Shown here in pieces: positions 29,924 to 40,800 of a stretch of DNA of 64,000 nucleotides. Source of the DNA: Andalucia godoyi. Lineage: Eukaryota; Discoba; Jakobea; Jakobida; Andaluciidae. A program made the translations under genes and the position numbers. The notes under the pieces are model-generated. The model was not told the origin of the DNA and searched no databases. It saw only the letters and a program-made list of their open reading frames with translations. The stretch covers positions 359,326 to 423,325 of the forward strand of contig VRVR01000007.1 in the NCBI GenBank assembly GCA_009859145.1, given 5' to 3'. How positions within the stretch are numbered: the first letter of the stretch is position 1; each line of letters starts with the position of its first letter.

Positions 29924-30424
29924 TTAGGAAAGACAGAGAGACAGAAAGAGAAGAAAACGGATAATAGACACTGAATATCAGGAAACAAAGACGCAAAAAA
30001 AAATCTAGACTGGAGAGGAAAACGAAAGCGGAAAGGAGAAAAGTTAAAATGACATTTAAAAAATAAATAAAAAAAACACGAAAAACAAGGAAAAATAGAA
30101 GAAGCATAAAGGACACAAAAAGAAAAGGAGGGTTCATTAATGGGAAAATGTGGGGAAATTGAAGTGAGCATTCGGTACTTTTGGGCAATGCGAGGAGACA
30201 CGAGATCGGTCCCAAAGCCGAGTAAACGTCAAAGATGTCCGAGCCTCGCTGTGGGAGAGGGGGGGGGAGGGGTTGAGGCTGTTATTTTGTTTTTTGTTAG
30301 CTCCTTGCGCGGCCAGAGAGGATACCGCATAGCACCACGCTCTTCTGTTTTTTTCTTTCTGTCTTTTCCGTTTTTCCTCCCCTTCAAATTGTTTTCTGCA
30401 CGGCCCTCGCTTTCCCCTCACCTT

Positions 30425-30446
30425 AACCCTAAGCCTCCAAACCCTA
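30425..30446. promoter_or_regulatory. Paired telo-box-like motifs
   Basis: AACCCTAA at 30425-30432 and AAACCCTA at 30439-30446 lie 7 bp apart, about 410 bp upstream of the SNF2 ATG. In plants and some algae, AAACCCTA in promoters binds Myb/TRF-type factors. Function here is inference only. Confidence 0.3.
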
Positions 30447-30659
30447 GCTCAGGTGAGTTGAGTTTTGCTCTCCTCAAAGGAACATCCCCGCCCAATAACT
30501 CTCTCCCGTGCTCCCCTTTCCTGTTCTGTCGCTGGACACCTCACTCCCCTCCTCAATGTTCTCTTTTTCCCGCCTGCACTGAAACAAGAACCAAAAAAAA
30601 AAAAAAAAAGCCAGCCCACAAAACCAAAACTATCCATCCACTCTGTCATTTTTGTTCTG

Positions 30660-30660
<1 letters not shown>

Positions 30661-30701
<41 letters not shown>
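30661..30701. repeat. (ATC)n microsatellite
   Basis: About 13 CAT/ATC units, followed by CAACAACATC. Non-coding leader of the SNF2 gene. Confidence 0.95.
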
Positions 30702-30858
30702 ACAACATCACTGTTCATTTTATTTTTTAATTTTGGACTCTCTCCTCATCGATTTCCCCCTCCCCCCTCTCTCTTTTTTTTCTTTTTCTTTTCTGCTTTG
30801 TCATCCTTGCACATAGACAGTGTGTGGGCGAGTGAACAAGCACGAGAATACAGACGCA

Positions 30859-33800
30859 ATGGAACTCGCTCAAAAAATGTCATCAAATGCACTGTTGTTT
30901 AAAGAGCCGATTTATCTCATTGAGGCCGACCCGCTTCTTCCGGCACATGTGAAGGAGTCGTTGTTGAGGAGCGCACAGTCGGAACAGACCAGACAGGGAT
31001 CAACTTCTGTGTCGCGGCTGCAACTGAATGCACAGATACAGTCACTCGTGTTGTTGCAGCGTAATTTGCCAATTCCTAATTCACTGACGCAGCTGTCTTC
31101 CTTGATTCCAGCGACTGCGCCGTCACTTGCAGATGATGTGACAGACAGTGCGCTATACGGACCGCAGTCGTCGTTTCCGCTGGAGTCTCACCTGTCAAAC
31201 TCGTTTACCGTGAGCACGCTGCATGAGTTGACGATGAAGCGCGAGCAGCGGCTTGTGGATCGCGTGAATGCGCGTCTCCGGGAGATTGCAGGCATGCTTG
31301 CGACGCCGTTGTCGCCGCATGTTCGCCAGATTATCGAGATTGAGAGAAGATCGCTGATGCTACTTCCGTTCCAAAGACGAGTGAGACTGGAGCTTGCGTC
31401 GTACTCGAGAGACTATCAATTCTTTTCTGCCTCTCGACCGGATGCGAGACCGAAGAAGGCGCTCTGGGAAAGAGAACGGAAAATGTTTGATGCAGAGGTT
31501 AGAAAAGCAGAGGAGGTGGTCAATACTGTGCAGACTCACGGACATCAGGACTTTCTGCGCGAAATGATGGACGCATCGAAGAGAGTCCTTTCACTGTCCA
31601 GACAGAGCATTGTTGCTAAAATCGCTAAAGACATTGTGGCGTGGCATGGGAAGAAAAAGGTGGAAGTAGAGAAGCAGCGAGAACAGGATCGCAGAAAGAG
31701 ATTGAAGATGTTGCGAACTGCGAACGAAGAGGACTTCAAGAAATGGGTCACCGAGACGAAGCAGGACCATTTGAAGAAGTTGATCGAATGGGCCGAGGGC
31801 CTCTATTCGGATATCGTGAAGAAGCTGAAGGGTGCTGATGGCGAGGATATTCCGACAGTTGTAGAGGGCGGAGCTCCTGGCGAGGCAACTTCATCTCAGG
31901 CGTATTTCGAGCAGATGCACAGAAAACAAGAAGTGGTCAGTGTGCAACCGGCGTGCCTGGTAGGCGGCGAACTCAAGGGATATCAAATCGCGTCGCTGCA
32001 GTGGATGGTTTCGCTGTACAACAACAACATCAACGGTATTCTTGCGGATGAAATGGGTCTCGGAAAGACGATTCAAACCATCTCACTGGTTGCGTACCTC
32101 CGAGAGAAGAAGAATGTGAACGGACCGCATTTGATCGTGGTTCCGCTTTCCACATTTGAGAATTGGATGCAGGAATTCACATTATGGCTGCCCGAAGCAA
32201 GGGTGGTGCGATACATCGGACCGAAGGATAAGCGTCGCCAGGTGCAGGACATGTTTATGAAGCCGGGTCGGTTCGACGTTTGTTTGACAACATACGAATA
32301 TGTCACGAGGCGCAAAGATGCCAACTTCCTGAAGCGCACTTCTTGGGAGTATGTAATCGTGGATGAAGGACATCGAATCAAAAACAAGGACTGCAAGCTC
32401 GTGAAGTCCTTGCAAACCTTTGGGACTCGTCATCGACTGCTGTTGACGGGTACACCTTTGCAGAACAACTTGCACGAGCTGTGGGCACTGCTGAATTTTA
32501 TCATGCCAACGATCTTCCGCTCCGTCGAGTCGTTCGACGAATGGTTCAACAAGCCTTTCCAGGGTCTTGGTGAAGGAATCGCAGAGCTGAACGAAGAAGA
32601 AACCGTGTTCACCATCCAGTGTTTGCACAAGGTGTTGCGACCGTTCTTGCTGCGCAGAGAGAAGAAGGATGTGGAATCCAAATTGCCACCAAGGACCGAG
32701 TACACGGTGTGGTGCCCGTTGTCTGCTATGCAGGCTGCGATGTATGAGAATGTGAAGAACCGCATTGTGTTCGATGGACAAACTGGGGGCGCTCGCAAAA
32801 CCCTTGCATCTTCCATGGTGCAGCTTCGAAAAGTCTGCAACCACCCCTTCCTGTTCTTTCCTGATTCTTACGACACCACCATGCCGAATTATAAGCCGCA
32901 GTTCATTGTTGGTGCTTCTGGTAAGTTCCAGATGCTTGATAACATTCTGAGAAAGCTGAAAGCCACGGGGCACAAGGTGTTGTTGTTCGCACAGTGGTCG
33001 ATGACACTGGATCTTATCGTCGACTTGCTCAATTACCGGGAATTCCATGACCAATATTTGCGTCTTGACGGATCGACTCTCGGAGAGGAACGCGCTCGCA
33101 GCATTCGTGCGTTCAACGATCGCTCCTCCCCATACTTCTTGTTCATTATGACGACGAAAGCTGGTGGACTGGGTCTGAACCTGCAGTCTGCAGATTCGGT
33201 CATCTTGTTTGATCTCGACTGGAATCCTCAAAATGACATGCAAGCGATCGCTCGAGCACATCGTATCGGCCAGACGCGCCCAGTCAAGGTGTACACGCTG
33301 CTCACAACCACGCAGTTTGAAGAGAAGCTCTCTCGTGCTACGGCGAGAAAGCTGCAGTCCGAGCGTCTTGTTGCAGCCGGCGGGTTCAATCGCCTGTCGC
33401 AGAACAGGAATGAGGCGGTCTTGCGTCAGGAACTGTTGTCAATCTTCAATGCGGAAGCCAAGGTGTTTACGGACCAAAACATCACCCAAGTCGAAGAGCT
33501 GAACGAGATGATGCATCGCTCGAGCGACGAGGTTGCAAAGTTCCGCGAGCTGGACGACGAAGAGCCGATGGTGGGCCTTCTGAAGCAATCTGATGTCCCT
33601 CAATGGTTGCTTAAGACAGAAGCACAGGTTCTGGAAGAAATGAGTGGATCGCACAACGCCGACAATTTCGGTCGCGGCCTGCGTGTACGCGATGAGCGGC
33701 ACTACAACTATGAGCTCATTACAGACAAGGAGTTTGTTGAAGCAATGGAGGGCGGAAATGCAGACATGCAGTCGCTGCTGTCCGCCAAGAAGAGAAGCAT

Positions 33801-34446
33801 GATGGAGAAAGGGAAGGAGCCCAAGGATGTGCCCAAGGTTAAGGGTCGTCGTGGCCGCCCGCCCAAGAAGCGTGTTATTGAGGAGGATGTTGAAGGGGAA
33901 GATGCACTGGAGGCCGACTTGTTGGCCGGCGATCTGGAAGCTGCAGGAGCTGCAGACGAGACAAAGAGTCGAGCAGGATCTGAGCGGCTTTCGAGTTCCG
34001 CGGACACGGAATCTGTCGCAGCGAAACTAAAAGTCGTCTTTCTTCAGCTCATCGCCAAGACTGACAAGGGACGCCGCCTTGCAGCGTCCTTTGAGAAGGA
34101 TTTGTCTGTCGTTCTGGAACGCATCGATGCCTTGGAGTACTCGTCCGCGAAGCAGTTCCAAGAGAACGTAGTAGACATTCTTCATCAAGTTGCTTCGGCA
34201 TCGCCTGAGGCTAGTGTGCAGAAGGATGCTGTGTTCCTTGAGAACTATGTGGACAATGCGCTGGAGCATGAGTTTCCGGACATGGATGAGGACAAGCCAG
34301 AGTCTGAGGATTCCGACGACGATGACGAAGAAGAAGAGGACGACGACGACGATGACAGTGTGCGCGGTCCACCGCGTAAGAGAGGTCGTCCAAAGCGTGG
34401 GGGTTCTGGCGGCCGAGGCGCGAAGCGTGGTCGCAAGAAGTATTGA
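30859..34446 (+). CDS. SWI/SNF-type chromatin remodelling ATPase (Sth1/Snf2/Brg1 class), 1195 aa
   Basis: The first in-frame ATG is 30859; the frame opens earlier at a GTG. An HSA-like helical region (about 120-320) binds actin-related proteins in this class. DEXX ATPase: the P-loop is DEMGLGKT, Walker B is VDEGHRIKN (DEGH, as in Snf2/Brg1), and LTGTPLQNNLHELWALLNF follows. Helicase C: TKAGGLGLNLQSADSVI and RAHRIGQT. A SnAC-like stretch follows. AT-hook GRRGRPPKK lies near residue 990 and RKRGRPKR near the end. The segment about 1055-1130 (GRRLAASF...LERIDALEYSS...) looks like a bromodomain that has lost its acetyl-lysine pocket. An acidic Asp/Glu run and an RGG tail end the protein. It remodels nucleosomes, presumably in a RSC/SWI-SNF complex. 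Confidence 0.95.
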   Translation: MELAQKMSSNALLFKEPIYLIEADPLLPAHVKESLLRSAQSEQTRQGSTSVSRLQLNAQIQSLVLLQRNLPIPNSLTQLSSLIPATAPSLADDVTDSALYGPQSSFPLESHLSNSFTVSTLHELTMKREQRLVDRVNARLREIAGMLATPLSPHVRQIIEIERRSLMLLPFQRRVRLELASYSRDYQFFSASRPDARPKKALWERERKMFDAEVRKAEEVVNTVQTHGHQDFLREMMDASKRVLSLSRQSIVAKIAKDIVAWHGKKKVEVEKQREQDRRKRLKMLRTANEEDFKKWVTETKQDHLKKLIEWAEGLYSDIVKKLKGADGEDIPTVVEGGAPGEATSSQAYFEQMHRKQEVVSVQPACLVGGELKGYQIASLQWMVSLYNNNINGILADEMGLGKTIQTISLVAYLREKKNVNGPHLIVVPLSTFENWMQEFTLWLPEARVVRYIGPKDKRRQVQDMFMKPGRFDVCLTTYEYVTRRKDANFLKRTSWEYVIVDEGHRIKNKDCKLVKSLQTFGTRHRLLLTGTPLQNNLHELWALLNFIMPTIFRSVESFDEWFNKPFQGLGEGIAELNEEETVFTIQCLHKVLRPFLLRREKKDVESKLPPRTEYTVWCPLSAMQAAMYENVKNRIVFDGQTGGARKTLASSMVQLRKVCNHPFLFFPDSYDTTMPNYKPQFIVGASGKFQMLDNILRKLKATGHKVLLFAQWSMTLDLIVDLLNYREFHDQYLRLDGSTLGEERARSIRAFNDRSSPYFLFIMTTKAGGLGLNLQSADSVILFDLDWNPQNDMQAIARAHRIGQTRPVKVYTLLTTTQFEEKLSRATARKLQSERLVAAGGFNRLSQNRNEAVLRQELLSIFNAEAKVFTDQNITQVEELNEMMHRSSDEVAKFRELDDEEPMVGLLKQSDVPQWLLKTEAQVLEEMSGSHNADNFGRGLRVRDERHYNYELITDKEFVEAMEGGNADMQSLLSAKKRSMMEKGKEPKDVPKVKGRRGRPPKKRVIEEDVEGEDALEADLLAGDLEAAGAADETKSRAGSERLSSSADTESVAAKLKVVFLQLIAKTDKGRRLAASFEKDLSVVLERIDALEYSSAKQFQENVVDILHQVASASPEASVQKDAVFLENYVDNALEHEFPDMDEDKPESEDSDDDDEEEEDDDDDDSVRGPPRKRGRPKRGGSGGRGAKRGRKKY

Positions 34447-34700
34447 GCTTGATTTTTGTGCCAGGTGGCTTTGTTGAGCGTTTCCGGTAGGTTTCACATC
34501 AAAATAGAGTAGTTCCCCCCCCCCCCCTCTTCTTTCTTTCTTTTCTTTTTTATGTATGTATTTTTGTACATGTACATGCTGCATTGACGCAGGTATTTCT
34601 CTGATCACTGCTTTTTTGAAGGGAGTCAGTATTCCACAAGGCTAGTGCGGAGATAAAGTTACGAAAAGGGGTTTCGTCGAGGGTTGCACGAAGAAACGCG
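34447..34700. other. Convergent 3' spacer with C10 run
   Basis: Contains a C homopolymer of about 10 bases at 34516 and a T-rich stretch. No gene. Confidence 0.4.
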
Positions 34701-35369
34701 TCAAGCCTTAACAGGGGATGCATTTCTCGCAATGGCGATAGAATGCTCCTGAAGCTCAGCAGGACTGACAAGTCTGAGAAGTCGTGGTTCCAAAAGATCG
34801 AGGAGTTGCTTCATGACGACGAGGATGTCTTCGTCGTTGTTGTCAATAAACATGTCCCACGAGAAGTTATCGTAGAAGGCCAGCGTCTCCTCAAACCAGG
34901 CATAGGAATCCTCGTTGTACTTCAGTCTTTCCGGGTGCTTTGCAAGCCTCGATTGGATGCGACTCCACAGCAAATCCTTGTCAACTCGCACAGAGACCGT
35001 GTACAGGTCGATTGACGCATTCATTTGCATTTCCTCGATCTGTGCACGGATGACATCCTCCAGTAAGCTACCCTTGTATCGCGCGTAAAAGACAGCGGAA
35101 AACGGCGACCTGTCCGCAACGAGAATTCTGAACTTTTCCCCCGTTTCCTTGCACTCTTGCGAGATTTCATGGTGACGTTTGAGCAGTCTCTGGAACCAGT
35201 GTGACACCCAGAATGCCTCCATCACAAGAGACTGAGGATGGAGTGCGTACTCGGGCATCTGAAGAAACGCCTCGTCGAGAACTTCAATTCCAAACGAGTT
35301 GAATGCTTTGCAAAGCTCTGTCTTGCCGGATCCATGACAGCCTTCCAGACACAGTACAATGGTTCGCAT
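34701..35369 (-). CDS. P-loop nucleoside/nucleotide kinase-like protein, 222 aa
   Basis: Start chosen at the ATG at 35367-35369, giving MRTIVLCLEGCHGSGKTELC with a Walker A G10-T17 right after the first strand. A typical deoxynucleoside-kinase-like DRS motif follows (VADRSPFSAVFYARYK), with an LID-like Arg-rich helix (DLLWSRIQSRL). The order and size match deoxynucleoside kinase/thymidylate kinase-like proteins that phosphorylate nucleosides for salvage; the exact substrate is not readable. Longer upstream sequence in frame is hydrophobic and probably not translated. It converges with the SNF2 gene. Confidence 0.75.
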   Translation of the reverse strand: MRTIVLCLEGCHGSGKTELCKAFNSFGIEVLDEAFLQMPEYALHPQSLVMEAFWVSHWFQRLLKRHHEISQECKETGEKFRILVADRSPFSAVFYARYKGSLLEDVIRAQIEEMQMNASIDLYTVSVRVDKDLLWSRIQSRLAKHPERLKYNEDSYAWFEETLAFYDNFSWDMFIDNNDEDILVVMKQLLDLLEPRLLRLVSPAELQEHSIAIARNASPVKA

Positions 35370-35932
35370 GTTTTCTCCTGTGTGAAGACAATTCATCAAC
35401 CAGTCGCAAACACAGCAATAGGACAGTTTAAATAAAAGAGAAAAAGAGTGAAACAAACAAAAAATAATCAAAGAAGAATCAAAGAAGAATCAAAGAAGAA
35501 TCAAAAAAGTGAAAGACGTATAAACGTGTCGTTTTTGTTTTTGCTTGTTTGACGCGCCTGAATTCAATTGGGCGGGAACGGACCGTGAATTTCAATGTCA
35601 GTCCAGATGTCTTTCAGGACCAGCTGAAAGGAGGGAATGACTCGGATGACATTTTCCGACTTTTTCTTGCATCGATCTGCAAATCAGTCCAGCATCACTT
35701 CATGGTCTTTTGTCGCAGTTTTTGCTTTAGGCCTTTTTGAAAGGGAAAGCGTCCATTTGCTTGGGTTTTTCATATATATATATATATATTTTCAAATTTT
35801 CTGCTCCATTTGCTCTCAATTGTTGGAGGAAAACAGAGAAGAGAAAAAGATTGCATTTGCGTCTGAGGAATCAAAGAATCGATTTCGAAGAGGAAAGAAA
35901 CAAAGGAACAGAAAAAGAAAGGGGGGAAAAAA
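35370..35932. other. Divergent spacer
   Basis: Holds four copies of a 12-bp AGAATCAAAGAA-type repeat at about 35468-35506 and a TA dinucleotide run near 35772. No gene is supported. Confidence 0.5.
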
Positions 35933-36961
35933 ATGTCTCATCTTACGCGCGGTGTGGTTGGACGTGGGGGCCGTAGCTCGGTCTCTGGAATCACCGCCAC
36001 AGTGTTTGGAGCGACTGGATTTCTTGGTCGATATGTCGTGAACCGTCTTGGGAAAATGGGTTCTCGCGTAATTGTTCCTTTCCGGGGAGACGAACAGGGC
36101 TACCGACACTTGAAGCTCATGGGGGATCTTGGCCAGATTGTACCTGTAAAGTACGATCCACTGGACCCGGCGTCGATCCGAAACGTCCTTTCGCGATCGA
36201 ACCTTGTGATTTCGCTTGTGGGTGCTTCGCGTAATGCGATTCATTCGTCGCTGAACGACGCAAACGTGCGGCTTCCGGAAGAAATTGCAATCCAGGCGAA
36301 GCAGTCTGGGAATGTGCAGCGTTTAGTGCATGTCTCTGCTCTTGGGGCGTCGTATGACGCAGAGTCGCTGTTTCTCCGACTGAAGAAGAAGGGAGAGGAT
36401 GCGGTTCGTGGGTCGTTTGATGGGGCAACGGTGATCCGGCCAGCTGCAATGTATGGTGTTGAAGACGAATTTCTGAACAGCATGGCTGCAGCACCAAAGA
36501 TTCTTGGAGGATTCACCCCGGTGTGGACGCAGGGACACCATCTTCTGCAGCCTGTGTGGGTTGGGGATGTTGCCCAGGGAATCATCCATGCGTCGGTCGA
36601 GGACAGTGCAGCTGGAAAAGTGTATGAAGCAGCGGGATTGGAGGCACTCTCGCGGATCGCACTTATGAAGAGAGTCTTTAACTGGATCGGAAGACCCACC
36701 GACAAGATCGTTCCCATTCCGGACACCGTCGTCGATGCAGCTGCCGCTCTGTTTTCAATCAAGTATCTCCCCAGACGATATGCACCTGTCACCACAGAGG
36801 AAATCGAGTACATGAGATCAAATGTCGTTGCTTCAAAGGACGCACTCTCGCTCAGAGACCTCGGGGTCGCGCAGGCCCCCATCGAGGAAATCGCACACCA
36901 ATTCCTTGCAATGACCTACAAGCGAGGCGGCGTCTTCTTTGACCCGGAGCTCCAAAAATAA
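35933..36961 (+). CDS. NDUFA9: Complex I accessory subunit NDUFA9 (39-kDa, SDR-like)
   Basis: 342 residues. A basic N-terminus (MSHLTRGVVGRGGRSSVSGI) is the likely mitochondrial signal. The Rossmann nucleotide site TVFGATGFLGRYVVNRLGK follows at 23-41. PFRGDEQGYRHLKLMGDLGQ and LVISLVGASRN are the NDUFA9 signature segments. The protein is the atypical short-chain-dehydrogenase subunit of NADH:ubiquinone oxidoreductase; it binds NADPH structurally in the matrix arm and is needed for assembly. It converges with the twin CX9C gene below. Confidence 0.95.
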   Translation: MSHLTRGVVGRGGRSSVSGITATVFGATGFLGRYVVNRLGKMGSRVIVPFRGDEQGYRHLKLMGDLGQIVPVKYDPLDPASIRNVLSRSNLVISLVGASRNAIHSSLNDANVRLPEEIAIQAKQSGNVQRLVHVSALGASYDAESLFLRLKKKGEDAVRGSFDGATVIRPAAMYGVEDEFLNSMAAAPKILGGFTPVWTQGHHLLQPVWVGDVAQGIIHASVEDSAAGKVYEAAGLEALSRIALMKRVFNWIGRPTDKIVPIPDTVVDAAAALFSIKYLPRRYAPVTTEEIEYMRSNVVASKDALSLRDLGVAQAPIEEIAHQFLAMTYKRGGVFFDPELQK

Positions 36962-37222
36962 GTAGTCACCGTGTTTGCTGGTGCTGACGATCATCGAACC
37001 TATTTGTTGTTTCATTTTGTTGTCCCCAGAAACGCGCCCCCCGAAAGAGTATTAATTAAAAGAAAAGGCAATCCCAAAATCGCAAGCGAGTCGTCAGTAC
37101 ATTGCGTTTGAGAGCTTAAAAAAATATATATATAAAAAATATATATATAACAAAATGACAACGTGTCCTTCTGGAAGCGGCGAGCCGATGCGAATACAAG
37201 CGGATGTCGTATGTATAAAAAA

Positions 37223-37435
37223 TTAGGCAATCTTCGAGGAGCGAATATGATTCAGCATGCACGATTGCAGCGCTGCAAACTCGGATGAGCATTGGTGGAA
37301 CTTCAGCGATTCCACATCGGAGGACACACACGCAGCATACCGCTTCGCTTCTTGGCGACACCCATGAAGCCCAGCAGCAAGCTTGGAAACATAGGTTCCT
37401 GGCCGCGCCCGGCTCAGCCCTCCTCGGTCAGCCAT
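37223..37435 (-). CDS. NDUFAF8: Twin CX9C mitochondrial protein, NDUFAF8-like
   Basis: 70 residues. Two perfect C-X9-C motifs are present: C26(...)C36 in GCRQEAKRYAACV and C49(...)C59 in QCSSEFAALQSCM. Twin CX9C proteins are imported into the intermembrane space by the Mia40 relay and fold as a helical hairpin. The pattern C-AxxY-xxCV ... L-xxxx-C-xxEFxALxxC matches human NDUFAF8 (C17orf89), a complex I assembly factor working with NDUFAF5. NDUFA9 lies directly upstream in the opposite orientation, which supports the assignment weakly. Confidence 0.7.
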   Translation of the reverse strand: MADRGGLSRARPGTYVSKLAAGLHGCRQEAKRYAACVSSDVESLKFHQCSSEFAALQSCMLNHIRSSKIA

Positions 37436-37853
37436 TTACACGTTTTGCTTTTCTTCTACCTTTTTCCACGTGTTTTTCTTCTTTTTCTTTTTCTTTTTCT
37501 TTCTTTTTTGTTTTTGGCGTTATTTTCACACCAAACAAAAAACCACAGCGTGGCCATCTGGCAGCAAAAAAAACCCAGCAGCTAGCTTAATCACCGACCG
37601 TAAAAAAAAACTGTGGCCCAGGAATTTGGCTGTCGTAGTCGGCAATTGGCGCATTAAGGGAAAAACTCAAGTTTGCATTTTTTCTCTTTCTCTTTCTTTT
37701 TCCTTTTCCCTTTTTCCCTCCTTTCTGGCTGCATGGTGGGACAGACACATATAAAAAGGGATTTCAGATTCGACTTGGTACGTACATAAGGGCAAAGGGA
37801 CGAAAGGATATTCGATTGTGGTGAGCGGAAGAAGTCAATAAAGGGGAGAGAGT
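37436..37853. other. Divergent spacer
   Basis: T/C-rich in the first half, with TTTTCTTTTTC repeats at about 37470-37510. No gene is supported. Confidence 0.4.
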
Positions 37854-40800
37854 ATGGGAGCAGGAGAGCTGCAGCAGAAAGGCGCAGTTTTGAGTTTTCT
37901 TGCAAAGTATGTGACGTTTGTACAACATAATGCGCGTGAGATTCGTCGACGCAAAGTTGGGTATTGTCTTGGGTTTCTCTCCGTATTCATAGTGGTGTTG
38001 GTGGTTTCTGCGTCTGTTACGACGCTGGATAATGTGCCTATTATTTTCTTCAGTCTTGCTGAAAATGAGCGGGGCCAGATCGACATGGTCATGACACCGT
38101 CGGGGTCCACAACAGCTTCTGCACTGAAGTATCCATTGGTGAACAGTTTGTTGGCGACAATGGGTTCAAAAGCCGGAGATTACACATATTCATCTCCGAG
38201 AATTGATCTTAGCGGAGTGCAAATGTACTCCGACGCCATCTGTCCAGGCTTCAACTACTCGAACGTCGCGAATCGATATGTGAACGGATCGGCGTTGTTC
38301 TGCGGGACACGGCCGTTTGTGTCGGGCGACTTTCTTGCAATGGATACCGCCAGAGAGTCCAGAGCTGGCGTCGGCAGGAAATACAACTTGCCATCTGTCC
38401 CTGCCGGATCAGTGTATCTCATGACTGCTATCGCAAATGATCTGAAAGTCGTCCCCGGCGACTACGTCTACGTCTTGATCAATCTGTACGATGTATTTTC
38501 CGATGTATGGCTGGGAAATTCCTTTCAGTACGTCATTGCGAGGTTCCAGGTTGCCAGAATAATTGACTCAAATTACTACAAGACGACCAATACGCGGACG
38601 AAGATTGCTTTTGCAGAGATTGATCCGCTGGCGCCGTTCCTGGCGACGCAGATGGACCCCGGCATGCCGGGATCCGCAATTGAAAAGATGGCCAACAGCA
38701 CCTCCGCGGATTTCTCAAATGAAATTCTCTTCAACCTACCGTCTCCGAGAATCAGCTACTACAACTACAACAATTATGACAAGATTCAGTACGGTGTTTC
38801 TCGCTGGGGAGCAGTGGCGCTGTATCGCGTCGGATTCAACCAGATTTCGTCACGGATGCCGCTGTTGTATTCCATGAGGGCGACCCGGTTCTTGTCGCTG
38901 TTCTTGGGACTTATTATCTTCATGGTGGTGGCCATTCTTGCGGTCTTGTCGATCATCCTGATCTACTCGTTGCTCATGGTGTCGGTGGAGACTCGAACCT
39001 TTGAACTGGGGTTGCTGCGCATGATTGGAATGAAGCGATCGGATCTCATTCAGCTTATCATGATACATGCGCTGATGTACGCCATACCTGCCTGGGCCAT
39101 CGGTCTGGCGCTCGGACAAGTGCTTGCATGGCAGATCTCCTTATTTTTATCGGACGCACTTGGTGTCCAGATATCTCCGTTGCTGACTCCGCTGGGTATC
39201 GGCATTGCAACTCTCTTGGGATTTGCGATTCCGTTGTTTGCATCCATCTTTCCGATCCGCTCGGCTCTTACTATGAATCTGCACGACTCGCTGGATACGC
39301 GACACAGCAAGACAAAAGCAGTTGTTTACAAGCTCGAACGATCCGAAACGGGTCGGTTGTCTCCTGCCGCAATGGTCGTCGGGTTGCTGCTGGTTATTTT
39401 TGGAGCCTTTGTGTACTACTACTTCCCTTACGCTCTTCTGGCGCTGAAAATCGATCTTCTGATCTATATGTTCTTCTTCTTGCTCTTGGCCCTTCTTTTC
39501 GGTCTTGTTCTGCTGTCCATGAACCTGGAGACGATCGCCGAGCGATTGGTGACGTTTTTCTTTCTGTTCTGGGAAACGCACGCCATTAATAACATGATTC
39601 ACAAGAATCTCTCAGCACACCGCACGCGTAATCGGAAGACATCGATCATGTACGCCTTGTCACTGGCATTCATCATCTTTCTGCTTGTGAGTCTGGAACT
39701 CCAGATCATGTCGTTTCAGTATGCGAGTCTGCAAAGAAACGGCGGACAGATTACGATCACCACTTCCGTGAAGGGTGGGCTGAACAATATCGACTTTTTG
39801 CGAAAGTTGGAGAGCGCTGATCTGGGAACGTCGTATGCGTACATTTTCGTCGCGTCAAACAGCGGATTTACTTTGGATAAGACGCAGCTGGAGACGATTG
39901 GACGCTATGCAGTTTCTCCAATCAGGTTGTCCGCTGCATCTCCCAACCTGTATGACGTTTCCATTGACGGGTTTCTGAAGATTTCTCGTCAGAATGACAC
40001 TTCCGGACTGTCTATTATGGAGCAACTGTATACTTCCAGAGGCGGCCGGACATGTCTGCTTGGTTCTTCCTTTGAAGACCTGTTCAAAATGTCTGGGCGG
40101 TACTACACTCCCGTTCAGTTGCACCTGGAGCGTTCGACCCCCAGATTCCCGATCATCTTCCAGCGGTTTATCCGTGTGAATGCACTTGTGGATGTTTCCC
40201 CAGTATTTGGTCTCAGCAAGTTCACTGCAGGCGGTGAAAATACGGCGGCGGCCGAGTCTGTTGTTTCGCTTCCCACCCTTTTCGAAGTCGGCCAGTTCTT
40301 GCACACTTATGCGTCGTACCGACAGTACCCAATCTCCAGGATTCTGTTTGATACGAATGGTTATTCAAAAGCGAAGCTCTCGTCACTCAAAGATCGGTTG
40401 AATCCCCTGATAGAAGGGTTTACGGGATTGTCTGTCGGCGATGTGAATGACTCGCTCGCCGCGATCGTTCAGGGAGTCGGCATTCTGCAGATTTTCTTCT
40501 CTTTCACGATTCTGATTGCAATGACGATGTGCTTCTTCTCCCTCACGTCATCAATGTTCACCAACATCTACGAACAGTCGAAGGAAATCGGTGTGCTCCG
40601 GGCCATTGGAACCAAGAGGCATTTTGTCATTCGGTTGTACGTTTACGAGGCATTTGTCCTTGTGGTAGCAGCTTCGTTCTTGGGGATTATGATTGGAGTG
40701 GTGGTGAGTTACACGATGGTCATTCAGCGGGCGCTATTTACCCAGCTGCCTATTCCATTCGTCTTCCCGTATCTCTACATGGCAGTCGTGGTGTTCTTTG

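Larger units (their letters stand above)
29924..30858. other. Divergent spacer between aconitase and SNF2 ATPase
   Basis: No gene is supported. It contains two telomere-box-like motifs (30425-30446), a poly-A run near 30593, an ATC microsatellite (30661-30701) and a TC/T-rich leader. Confidence 0.6.

Noticed and set aside
32182-33261. 359-codon reverse-strand frame within the SNF2 gene
   Set aside because: Antisense to the conserved ATPase domain, with no recognisable motif.
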